NCBI GenBank assembly: GCA_036395115.1
Contig: DASWDU010000036.1
Span: forward strand, 1-49,663
From: Thermoplasmata archaeon
GTDB taxonomy: Archaea > Thermoplasmatota > Thermoplasmata > RBG-16-68-12
Direction: 5' to 3'
Length of the DNA: 49,663 nt
Made by a program: the position numbers and the translations under genes. Positions 43,170 to 49,663 of this stretch are shown one piece after another (positions within the stretch are counted from its first letter, which is position 1; every line of letters starts with the position of its first letter). The notes beneath the pieces are model-generated. The model made no database searches. It saw only the letters and a list, made by a program, of their open reading frames with translations, and was not told the origin of the DNA.

Positions 43170-43577
43170 ATGCTCACCGCACTCAGGCATCTGTTGGCCG
43201 AGAATCCGATGGCGGTTGTCGTTGGGATCGTAACGGTTTTGTCTCTTTCGACTCTAATCGCGTTCCAAGCCACAGTCCCAGCGACCTTCAGCTTTCTGGG
43301 GCTGCTCGCTGGCGGCGCCGCGGTTGGATGGTGCTGGAGAGAAACAAGAAACGCGATAGCCGCCGCCTTCCTTGCCGGCTGGACCGCCTACTTCCTCGGC
43401 AGCGTCGCATTCGTCTCGAGCAGCTCGATTGCAGCGGGATATTCGGCGGACCGGGTTGCAGCTGAGATTGGCGCCGGGGTGTTCGTGGGTCTCGTCTTCG
43501 GCATGGTCGCAGGTGGATGGGCCGCCGGCGGAGGCATACTGGGGACGTTTTTCCGCCGCCGGCTGCGCGCCCGTTGA
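43170..43577 (+). CDS. Small four-helix membrane protein, function unknown
   Basis: A 135-residue protein with four hydrophobic stretches: AVVVGIVTVLSLSTLIAF, FSFLGLLAGGAAVGW, AIAAAFLAGWTAYFLGSVAFV and IGAGVFVGLVFGMVAGGWAAGGGILG, the last Gly-rich. It ends in a basic FFRRRLRAR tail. The ATG at 43170 begins the first helix cleanly; the longer frame from 43125 adds a non-hydrophobic extension. It is divergent from the small cassette gene. I recognise no family. Confidence 0.6.
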   Translation: MLTALRHLLAENPMAVVVGIVTVLSLSTLIAFQATVPATFSFLGLLAGGAAVGWCWRETRNAIAAAFLAGWTAYFLGSVAFVSSSSIAAGYSADRVAAEIGAGVFVGLVFGMVAGGWAAGGGILGTFFRRRLRAR

Positions 43578-43653
43578 GGCGGCCGGGTGCAAACGCGACT
43601 CACGACTTAGTTAGGTAGGAATAACGCGCCGGATTCAAGGTCGGTCGCCCCTC

Positions 43654-44214
43654 TCACAGGAGCTTCATCAGGTCCGACTTCGTGACGATGCCCGTGACCT
43701 CGCCCCGCGTGGTCACGAGGACCGCGTTGTAGTGGCGCAACAGGCTCGCGGCGAGCTCGACCGGGGCTTTCGAGTCGACCTGGGGGAACGCGGGCTCCAT
43801 GACCTCGTCGACGCGGATCCGTGCGAGGTCTTTCGGGTCCCGACCGCTCAAGATCAGGTTGTTGATCACCTTGTCCGAGATCGAGCCGACCGGATGCCCG
43901 TTGTGCATGACCGGCATCTGAGAGAACTTCCAATGTTGCATCTCGCCGACCGCCGTCTGCAGGGGCAGCCTCGCCTCGACGTACTGGACCTTCCGCGTCT
44001 GGATCTGGTCCACGAGCGCTTTCTTCTCCTGCTTCTTCAGCTCCGCCTCGAGCGAGTTCATGATCCGCCGCACGACGTCGTACGAGGGATTCATCTGCCG
44101 CTTCTCGATCTTCACGATCGTCGACTGGCTGACGTTCGCGAGGCGGGCGAGCGCAGTTTGCGTGAGGCTCAGGGCCTTGCGGAGGCGCGGGATCTCCTCC
44201 AGGTCGGGCATCAT
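43654..44214 (-). CDS. HTH-XRE regulator with paired CBS domains
   Basis: A 186-residue protein. Residues 1-60 form a Cro/XRE helix-turn-helix (LRKALSLTQTALARLANVSQSTIVKIEKRQMNPSYDVVRRIM). A linker helix and two CBS motifs follow (VGEMQHWKFSQMPVMHNGHPVGSISDKVI and PVELAASLLRHYNAVLVTTRGEVTGIVTKSDLM). This HTH-CBS architecture is widespread in archaea; CBS pairs bind adenosyl ligands such as AMP or SAM. Start codons at 44214, 44211 and 44241 are possible; the first is preferred because homologues start close to the LEEIPRLRK segment and a GAATATGT box lies about 24-32 bases upstream. It is divergent from the methionine adenosyltransferase gene. Confidence 0.85.
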   Translation of the reverse strand: MMPDLEEIPRLRKALSLTQTALARLANVSQSTIVKIEKRQMNPSYDVVRRIMNSLEAELKKQEKKALVDQIQTRKVQYVEARLPLQTAVGEMQHWKFSQMPVMHNGHPVGSISDKVINNLILSGRDPKDLARIRVDEVMEPAFPQVDSKAPVELAASLLRHYNAVLVTTRGEVTGIVTKSDLMKLL

Positions 44215-44299
44215 CGGCCGGGAGAAGGTGCGGGGGTACATATTCCTGCCGGAATTTTCGGGTCAATCGTATATTATTAGCCAATCGAACGTCCGGGGG

Positions 44300-44330
44300 G
44301 CGCCGCGTCACGTTTCCATTGATGCGGCGC
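44300..44330. promoter_or_regulatory. Imperfect inverted repeat between the HTH-CBS regulator and mat
   Basis: Eleven-base arms (GCGCCGCGTCA and TGATGCGGCGC) match at ten positions around a nine-base spacer. It lies upstream of the mat TATA-like box (44360-44365) and of the regulator's start, so it is a candidate operator. The assignment to the HTH-CBS protein is inference. Confidence 0.45.
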
Positions 44331-44359
44331 TCGGTGGCCGCACTCGTGCGAAAAAAACC

Positions 44360-44365
44360 ATATAT
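44360..44365 (+). promoter_or_regulatory. TATA-like box of mat
   Basis: ATATAT at 44360-44365 predicts a start near 44387, giving a short leader with a Shine-Dalgarno-like GGGAGG at 44392-44397 before the GTG at 44406. Confidence 0.5.
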
Positions 44366-44405
44366 GCACCCAGGCATCCACGCGGCACAGCCGGGAGGGC
44401 TCTCC

Positions 44406-45602
44406 GTGGCACGCAACATCTACGTCGAGGAACTCATTCACACGCCGATCGAACAACAGGGCACGGAGATCGTCGAGCGGAAAGGGATCGGCCATCCGGA
44501 CAGCGTCGCCGACGGGCTCGCGGAAGCCGTGTCTCGGGCGCTGTGCAAGATGTACGTCGCGCGGTTCGGACGGATCCTCCATCACAACACGGACCAAGTG
44601 GAGGTCGTCGGTGGGCAGAGCGCCCCGAAGTTCGGCGGGGGCGTGTTCCTCGAGCCCGCGTACATCCTCCTCGTCGGCCGCGCGACGACGATGGTCAACG
44701 GCGAGCGACTCCCGTACCGCACGACGGCGATCGAGGCCGCGCACGACCACCTCACGCAGACGTGCACGAACCTCAACGTCGACGCGGACGTGACGATCGA
44801 CTGCAAGATCGGCCAAGGCTCCATCGACCTCCGGGGGCTGTACGACACGCAGAAGCAGCTCGCGAACGACACGTCGTTCGGCGTCGGCTTCGCGCCGTTC
44901 TCCGAACTGGAGACGGTCGTCTTGCAGACGGAACAGCTCATCAACGGGCCGCTGAAGGACGACCTGAAGGCGGTCGGGCAGGACATCAAGGTCATGGGGG
45001 TCCGCCACGGGGACGCCATGCGCCTCACGATCGCCGCCGCGATCGTCGACAAGCACGTGCCGGACGGCGATGCTTACGTCGGCGTTATCGAGGAGCTTCG
45101 CGAACGTGTCCTCGACAACGCGGTCAAGTACACGGACCGCGAGGTGAAAGTCGACATCAACACGGGAGACAATCCCGAGGCGGGGATCTACTACCTGACG
45201 GTCACCGGCCTGTCGTGGGAGAACGGGGACGATGGCAGCGTCGGCCGCGGGAATCGGGTGAGCGGACTCATCACCCCGTACCGACCGATGTCCATGGAGG
45301 CTGCCGCCGGAAAGAATCCCGTGACGCACGTCGGCAAGCTGTACAACATCCTCTCGTTCGACATCGCGGACCGCCTCGTGAGAGAGCACCCGGGCAAGGT
45401 GAAGGAGGTCTGGGTGCGCATCGTCTCGCAGATCGGGAAGCCGATCGACGAGCCGCAGGCGGCCACCGCGCAGATCATCCCGGAGAAGGGGACAAAGATC
45501 GGTTCGCTCCAAAAGGACGCCGAGGCCCTCATCGACGAGGAACTCTCGAAGATCTACAAACTCACGGATCGGATCGTCGCGGGCAAGGCGCGTTGCTTCT
45601 GA
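44406..45602 (+). CDS. mat: Archaeal methionine adenosyltransferase
   Basis: A 398-residue enzyme of the archaeal MAT family, distinct from bacterial MetK, which makes S-adenosylmethionine from ATP and methionine. Recognisable segments are ERKGIGHPDSVADGLAEAVS near residue 23, HHNTDQVEVVGGQS, FGGGVFLEPAYILLVGRAT, DCKIGQGSIDL and YRPMSMEAAAGKNPVTHVGK. The start is the GTG at 44406, which has a strong GGGAGG ribosome-binding site eight bases upstream; the longer frame from ATG 44319 would run through the promoter. It is divergent from an HTH-CBS regulator and followed by glyA with its own promoter. Confidence 0.95.
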   Translation: MARNIYVEELIHTPIEQQGTEIVERKGIGHPDSVADGLAEAVSRALCKMYVARFGRILHHNTDQVEVVGGQSAPKFGGGVFLEPAYILLVGRATTMVNGERLPYRTTAIEAAHDHLTQTCTNLNVDADVTIDCKIGQGSIDLRGLYDTQKQLANDTSFGVGFAPFSELETVVLQTEQLINGPLKDDLKAVGQDIKVMGVRHGDAMRLTIAAAIVDKHVPDGDAYVGVIEELRERVLDNAVKYTDREVKVDINTGDNPEAGIYYLTVTGLSWENGDDGSVGRGNRVSGLITPYRPMSMEAAAGKNPVTHVGKLYNILSFDIADRLVREHPGKVKEVWVRIVSQIGKPIDEPQAATAQIIPEKGTKIGSLQKDAEALIDEELSKIYKLTDRIVAGKARCF

Positions 45603-45628
45603 ACGTGGGCCGGGCCCATCGGCCGAAC

Positions 45629-45637
45629 TTATTTATC
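45629..45637 (+). promoter_or_regulatory. TATA-like box of glyA
   Basis: TTATTTATC lies 32-40 bases before the ATG at 45669. Confidence 0.5.
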
Positions 45638-45668
45638 TCGACGCTCGGTTCTCACCGCGGTCGGGACG

Positions 45669-46946
45669 ATGGACGAGGACGTCGCATTCATCGAAGAGCA
45701 GGTGGACCGCCACCACGCCTGGTTCTCCAAGTGCCTCCCGCTGATCGCGTCGGAGAACATCATCAGCCCGATGGCGCGGGAGATGCTCCTCACCGATTTC
45801 GGAGACCGCTACGCGGAGGGCCTGCCGCACGAACGGTACTACCAGGGCAACACGTTCGTCGACGAAGTCGAAGACCGCGTCGTCGCCCTCGCGAAGAAAA
45901 TCTTCCGCGTTCGGCACGCAGACCCGCGGCTGATCAGCGGCACGGTCGCGAACATGGCCGTGTACTTCGCCTTGCTCGAGCCGGGCGACATCATGACGTC
46001 CGTCGCCCTGAGCCACGGCGCCCACATCAGCTCCGCGAAGTTCGGCGCGGCCGGGATGCGGGGCGTGCACAACGTCAACTATCCCTTTGATGTCGACCGA
46101 ATGAACATCGACGTCGACGAGACGGCGAAGCTGATCAAGCAGGTCCGCCCGCGTGTGGCCGCCTTCGGCCAGAGCGTCTTTCTCTTCCCGACGCCTCTGC
46201 GGGACCTCCGGGACGCGTTCCAGGAGGCCGGGTGCGACGTCTGGTACGACGGCGCGCACGTGCTCGGCCTGATCGCCGGCGGCAAGTTCCAGGACCCGCT
46301 CCACGAAGGCGCCGATGTGCTCACGGGATCGACGCACAAGACGCTCCCGGGGCCGCAGCACGGCATCCTCCTGTCCGACTCCGACGATGAGAAGTTCGTC
46401 AAGAGGCTTCAGCGGGCCGTCTTCCCTGGCGTCGTGTCGAACCACCATCTGCATGCGATGGCGGCGCTCGGAATCGCGCTCGCGGAGTGCGCCGAGTTCG
46501 GCCGCGCTTACGCCGACCAGATCGTCCGGAACTCGAAGGCCCTCGCGCAGGCGCTCCATGAGAGAGGCGTGAAGGTCCTTGCCGAGAAACACGGATTCAC
46601 GGAGAGCCACGCGATTGCGCTGGACGTCGGGGCGCTCGGCGGCGGCGCGAAGGTCGCCGCGGACCTGGAGAAGGCGAACATCATCACGAACAAGAACCTC
46701 CTGCCGTGGGACACGTCCCCGGTGAAGCCGAGCGGCATCCGGCTCGGGACGCAGGAGCTCACGCGCCTCGGGATGACGGAAGCGCAGATGCGGGAGGTGG
46801 CGGACCTGTTCGCCCGCGTCGCCGTGAAAGGGGAGCCGGCGGAGAAGGTCGCGGCCGACGTCGCCTCGATGCGTGCGGAGTTCAACACGGTCCACTTCTG
46901 CTTCACGGAAGGCGCGGAAGCCCACCGCCGATGGCGGATCGCATGA
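45669..46946 (+). CDS. glyA: Serine hydroxymethyltransferase
   Basis: A 425-residue PLP enzyme interconverting serine and glycine with a pterin one-carbon carrier. LPLIASENIISP (23-34), GNTFVDEVE (60-68), the PLP-binding Lys224 in TGSTHKTLPGPQ and Asp194/His197 in YDGAHVLGL are visible. The first-residue segment and the C-terminus differ somewhat from bacterial GlyA, as in other archaeal forms. It follows mat and supplies one-carbon units to methionine and SAM metabolism. Confidence 0.93.
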   Translation: MDEDVAFIEEQVDRHHAWFSKCLPLIASENIISPMAREMLLTDFGDRYAEGLPHERYYQGNTFVDEVEDRVVALAKKIFRVRHADPRLISGTVANMAVYFALLEPGDIMTSVALSHGAHISSAKFGAAGMRGVHNVNYPFDVDRMNIDVDETAKLIKQVRPRVAAFGQSVFLFPTPLRDLRDAFQEAGCDVWYDGAHVLGLIAGGKFQDPLHEGADVLTGSTHKTLPGPQHGILLSDSDDEKFVKRLQRAVFPGVVSNHHLHAMAALGIALAECAEFGRAYADQIVRNSKALAQALHERGVKVLAEKHGFTESHAIALDVGALGGGAKVAADLEKANIITNKNLLPWDTSPVKPSGIRLGTQELTRLGMTEAQMREVADLFARVAVKGEPAEKVAADVASMRAEFNTVHFCFTEGAEAHRRWRIA

Positions 46947-47492
46947 TCAGTCGCGGCCCACGAGGACTTGCGTGACAAGCCCTTGGAAGATCTCCTCGAC
47001 GCCGCGACCGCTCCTCGCGCTCGCGTACGACCACGCCCATCCCCGCGCGCGGAAGAACGACTCGACCTCCGCGGACGTCATCGCGGCCTGGGGATGCAGG
47101 TCTTCCTTGTTCACGACGCCGTACGTCGGGATGTTGCCCGCCACGGAGCGGATCGAGGCCGCCCACGCGTCCAGCGCGTCGAGGGTGCCGCGCCGGGTGA
47201 CGTCGGCCACGGCGAGGATCCCCCGGGCCCCGTGGTAGTACGCCTCCTTGAGGAGTTCCCGCAAGGTCGGGGTCCCCATGATGTCCCAGATGATCACGTC
47301 GACGGGCACGTCGCCGGCGCCGGACGGGTGCCGGACCGCGACGCTCTTCTTCGTGACCTTCGTGCCGAGCGTGGCGACGTATCGGTCGTCGAACGCGTCC
47401 TGGACGAACCGTCGGATGAGGGAGGTCTTGCCGACGCCCGCCTCGCCGGCCATGCAGATCTTCACCTTCGCGAGGACGCCGGGCGCGCTCAT
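46947..47492 (-). CDS. Ras/Rab-like small GTPase
   Basis: A 181-residue P-loop GTPase with G1 GEAGVGKT (16-23), a switch I Thr near 43 in VATLGTKVTKK, G3 WDIMG (69-73), G4 NKED (128-131) and a G5-like YASARSG near 157. The residue after the G3 glycine is Thr, so the Gln that activates water in Ras is absent, as in several prokaryotic MglA/Arl-like GTPases. The C-terminus lacks a prenylation CaaX box. It is the last gene of a three-gene overlapping unit with a TPR protein and a membrane receptor, and ends next to the convergent glyA. The role is probably signalling or polarity at the membrane, by inference. Confidence 0.88.
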   Translation of the reverse strand: MSAPGVLAKVKICMAGEAGVGKTSLIRRFVQDAFDDRYVATLGTKVTKKSVAVRHPSGAGDVPVDVIIWDIMGTPTLRELLKEAYYHGARGILAVADVTRRGTLDALDAWAASIRSVAGNIPTYGVVNKEDLHPQAAMTSAEVESFFRARGWAWSYASARSGRGVEEIFQGLVTQVLVGRD

Positions 47493-47908
47493 CGCTCCGC
47501 CTCATCCGCCTTGCGCTGCGCCGACCGCTCGGCGTCGTCCTGGCCTTGCATCCGGTGCAGGGTCGCCTTGAGCCGCCACCCCCCCGGATACCTGGGGTCG
47601 ATCTTCAGGACGCGGTCCAGGATCGTGATTCCCTCCTCCACCTTGCCGTCGCGGACGCGGATCACCGCAAGGACGAACAGCGCGTCGACGTCGTCCGAGT
47701 CCTCCGAGAGGCGTCGCCGCACGAGCGCGGCCGTGTCCGGGTTCTTGAACTTCGCTTCCGGAAGCTCCTCGCGTCGCGCGCGCGGCGCCGACCCGTGCGG
47801 GATCGCCTTGGGACGCGAATCCGGTCTCGCCGATGCAACGGTCCTTGCGCGCCGTCGGCGGCGCGGTGGCTCGGGTTCCCGGACCTCCGACGTGTCGGGG
47901 TTACGCAC
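47489..47908 (-). CDS. Small TPR-like protein
   Basis: A 139-residue protein. The N-terminal 60 residues are rich in Arg, Pro and Ala and probably disordered. The C-terminal part has a TPR-like helix series (DSDDVDALFVLAVIRVRDGKVEEGITILDRVLKIDPRYPGGWRLKATLHRMQG). It overlaps the upstream receptor gene by eight bases and the downstream GTPase gene by four, so it is probably an adaptor made together with them. Confidence 0.75.
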   Translation of the reverse strand: MRNPDTSEVREPEPPRRRRRARTVASARPDSRPKAIPHGSAPRARREELPEAKFKNPDTAALVRRRLSEDSDDVDALFVLAVIRVRDGKVEEGITILDRVLKIDPRYPGGWRLKATLHRMQGQDDAERSAQRKADEAER

Positions 47909-49289
47909 CGTGCCACCCCCGGACCCGGCGGAAACCCCCGCGGAGGAACCGCTGGAGGATCGGATCGACGTGATCGAGGCCCGTCAAGCGCCCATCCCAG
48001 TCGACGAGGGCGGGCCCGTGCGCCCGCTCGAGGGCGCGCTCGGCCGCCTTCATCTGCGGGAACAGGTAGCGGGGGTTCCCCCTCGAAGTGAGCGCGGCCA
48101 AGATGACGTGCTCTCCGCGGAGCACCCCGGCCCGGCGGCCGCCGAACGACATCTCGTCGAGGGTCGCCTTCGTGTCGAACGAGTCCCGGACGAAGTCCTG
48201 GATCGCGACGAACATCGAGGCCACGAGGTCGTCGTCTTTCCGCAAGTCGGGGCCTCGGCTCATGTGTTGGATCAGGATCCCGCTCCGGTGCATCAGGAAG
48301 ACCTCGTCGATGACGATCCGCCGCTCGCCGAGGCCCGCGCTGAGCCCGACCGCGATGACGATCGCGAGGATCCCGAACGCCACGATCACGATGACGTTCG
48401 TGAAGTTCGGCTGGAACGGTGGCGGCGCCGCGACGGTCAGGATGCCCCGCGCGAACCTTGGTCCGATCGAACGGTTCGTGGCGTCCTCGTACACGAGAGA
48501 CGCGTTGAGCCAAACCTGGGTTCCGATCGGCGCACCCTCGCTGACGATCGCCGTGATGTTGACGCTGACCGAGCTCCGAGGAGTCAGGGTGTAGTTCCGG
48601 TAGACGAGCGGGGTGCTCGCGTTGACCCCGAGGTAGGGACCGGGCTCCACGGTCACGGTGACGTTGTGCGCTGTCAAACGGGTCTCGTTCTGGGTATCGT
48701 TCGCGTCCATGAAGTTCGTCACGTTGATCCCGAACTCCGCGAGCTCTCCCGGGTGGACGGACGTCGACGGTTTCGGTTCGATGCTCACGGCGAGCACGCC
48801 GATCACGATCCAGACGTCGACCCGCGAAGTGCGGGGGGTGGCCGAGCCGCCGCCAACCTCCAACGCGGCCGCAGAGGCGGTCCGGTACCGACCGGCCGTC
48901 GCGGTCGCCGCGACCGTGGCCGGGATCGACCACCCGTAGCTCCGGCCCACGCGGAGCGCCGTGCACTGCCATTCGACGAAGGTCCCGGACGCCGTCAAGA
49001 GGGAGCAGTCCGGCGGCATCCCGAGCGCCGCGGTGTCGATCGCGAAATCCGAATCGACCGTGAAGTTCACGCGCGCGAGCTGGAGTTGCCCGCCGCCCGT
49101 GACGTTCAGGTAGAGCGCGAACGCGATCGTCTCGTTCCGCTCCGCGGAGGACCGGTCGGCAGTGAGGGCGAGCGTGAAGCTCGAGGCCTGCGGCCGCACC
49201 GCAAGAGACGCGGCCGCGATGGGGACGACCGACGAAAGGCCGAAGAACATCAGGGATAACCATGCGAGCGCAGCGGGAGGGCGGCCCAC
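47901..49289 (-). CDS. Membrane receptor with Ig-like ectodomains and roadblock/longin-like cytosolic domain
   Basis: A 462-residue protein with a signal peptide (ALAWLSLMFFGLSSVVPIAAASLA). An ectodomain follows, made of two or three Ig-like beta-sandwich domains of the CARDB/NEW3 kind (for example HPGELAEFGINVTNFMDANDTQNET). A membrane helix lies near residues 295-320 (VIVIVAFGILAIVIAVGLSAGL). The cytosolic domain (about 325-455) starts IDEVFLMHRSGILIQHMSR and contains LVASMFVAIQDFVRDSF and LDEMSFGGRRAGVLRGEHVILAAL, a strand-helix-strand pattern resembling roadblock/longin domains that bind small GTPases; this fold call is tentative. The start is a GTG at 49289. The unit is completed by a TPR protein and a Ras-like GTPase. 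Confidence 0.7.
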   Translation of the reverse strand: MGRPPAALAWLSLMFFGLSSVVPIAAASLAVRPQASSFTLALTADRSSAERNETIAFALYLNVTGGGQLQLARVNFTVDSDFAIDTAALGMPPDCSLLTASGTFVEWQCTALRVGRSYGWSIPATVAATATAGRYRTASAAALEVGGGSATPRTSRVDVWIVIGVLAVSIEPKPSTSVHPGELAEFGINVTNFMDANDTQNETRLTAHNVTVTVEPGPYLGVNASTPLVYRNYTLTPRSSVSVNITAIVSEGAPIGTQVWLNASLVYEDATNRSIGPRFARGILTVAAPPPFQPNFTNVIVIVAFGILAIVIAVGLSAGLGERRIVIDEVFLMHRSGILIQHMSRGPDLRKDDDLVASMFVAIQDFVRDSFDTKATLDEMSFGGRRAGVLRGEHVILAALTSRGNPRYLFPQMKAAERALERAHGPALVDWDGRLTGLDHVDPILQRFLRGGFRRVRGWHGA

Positions 49290-49380
49290 GGAACCGCGTT
49301 CCGATTGGCCTGACGCTATTTGAGCTTGCGACCTCGTTATCGCAACTGGTCTTTCCCGCGCCGGACGTCGATGCCCGAAG

Positions 49381-49388
49381 TTTTATAT
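49381..49388 (+). promoter_or_regulatory. TATA-like box of the terminal coiled-coil gene
   Basis: TTTTATAT predicts a start near 49411. A perfect seven-base inverted repeat (GGCAACG ... CGTTGCC, 49403-49427) straddles that position. Confidence 0.55.
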
Positions 49389-49438
49389 GGGGACCGCCTC
49401 TTGGCAACGACCCTACAGCCCGTTGCCAGAGGGTTTCG

Positions 49439-49663
49439 TTGCTCGATGAGTTGCAGCTGAAGCGGGAGCGCGAGAACCAAGAAGCGGAACGGCACCGCCG
49501 GCGGCGCGACGAGCTGAACGATAAGACGCGGGAATGGGTCGAGAAGCGGGATGCGCTGAACGCCCAGGTGCGGGCCCTCGTCGACGAGGCGACCCAGCAT
49601 CGGATCCTGCGGGACGAGTTGAACGGCCAGGTCAAGGCGGCGAAGGAGGAGCGGGACAAGTTC
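49439..49663 (+). CDS. Coiled-coil protein, COG1340-like, N-terminal part (runs off the window)
   Basis: The frame is open from a TTG at 49439, preceded by a GAGGG ribosome-binding-like site (49429-49433), to the last base of the window. The 75 residues visible are a highly charged heptad-like helix (LDELQLKRERENQEAERHRR, then DELNDKTREWVEKRDALNAQV). The repeated DELN/DALN phrases fit the uncharacterised archaeal coiled-coil family COG1340. It is divergent from the receptor gene. The C-terminus is missing. Confidence 0.7.
   Translation, partial: MLDELQLKRERENQEAERHRRRRDELNDKTREWVEKRDALNAQVRALVDEATQHRILRDELNGQVKAAKEERDKF

Noticed and set aside
44319-44405. N-terminal extension of the methionine adenosyltransferase from ATG 44319 or 44364
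   Set aside because: It would run through the TATA-like box and is unlike the family start; the GTG at 44406 has a good ribosome-binding site.

Overview
The window looks like chromosomal DNA of a GC-rich archaeon, most probably a euryarchaeal member of the Thermoplasmatota. The domain call rests on archaeal-type genes: small DNA primase subunit PriS, ribosomal protein L18Ae, prefoldin alpha, FtsY, archaeal-type methionine adenosyltransferase, SMC with ScpA and ScpB, and an HVO_0476-type zinc-finger protein. Many start codons also sit about 25 to 32 bases downstream of a TATA-like box, as expected for leaderless archaeal transcripts. The phylum call is weaker: it rests mainly on a DUF835 membrane receptor and the general gene mix. 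No rRNA, tRNA, CRISPR array or complete insertion sequence was seen.

Layout. Positions 1-3083 hold a sugar-nucleotide block: the end of a Gfo/Idh/MocA oxidoreductase, a UDP-HexNAc 6-dehydrogenase and a WbpI-like 2-epimerase. Positions 3146-5936 hold a KaiC/RadA-like ATPase and a DUF835 membrane receptor. Positions 6097-12509 are a housekeeping and accessory mixture: rhomboid protease, a small conserved-looking protein, aldo/keto reductase, zinc-finger protein, TraB-like protein, ICMT-like methyltransferase and PriS. This stretch carries six copies of an 18-base palindrome that I find nowhere else in the window. Positions 12602-16050 encode two membrane proteins, one joining TPR repeats to a helix-hairpin-helix end. 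Positions 16146-18842 are a tight operon: L18Ae, prefoldin alpha, ftsY and a PIN-domain gene.

Positions 18843-28522 are a surface-glycan locus with seven glycosyltransferases, a second UDP-GlcNAc 2-epimerase, a methyltransferase and GDP-mannose 4,6-dehydratase. A cell-surface beta-propeller-like protein follows. Positions 30443-35576 encode the archaeal condensin smc-scpA-scpB. Next comes a 1495-residue helical-repeat protein ending in an Ig-like domain and a C4HC3 zinc finger. Then come an orphan histidine ammonia-lyase and RNase Z. A small gene at 42801-43046 is bracketed by two related 22-base palindromes. An HTH-CBS regulator is divergent from the methionine adenosyltransferase gene, which is followed by serine hydroxymethyltransferase; an imperfect inverted repeat lies between regulator and mat.

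The right end holds a translationally overlapping three-gene unit: a membrane receptor with a possible roadblock/longin-like cytosolic domain, a TPR protein and a Ras-like GTPase. A coiled-coil protein gene then runs off the end. The most promising candidates for undescribed biology are this receptor-TPR-GTPase unit, the clustered 18-base palindrome, the small gene between dif-like palindromes, and the giant repeat/zinc-finger protein beside condensin.
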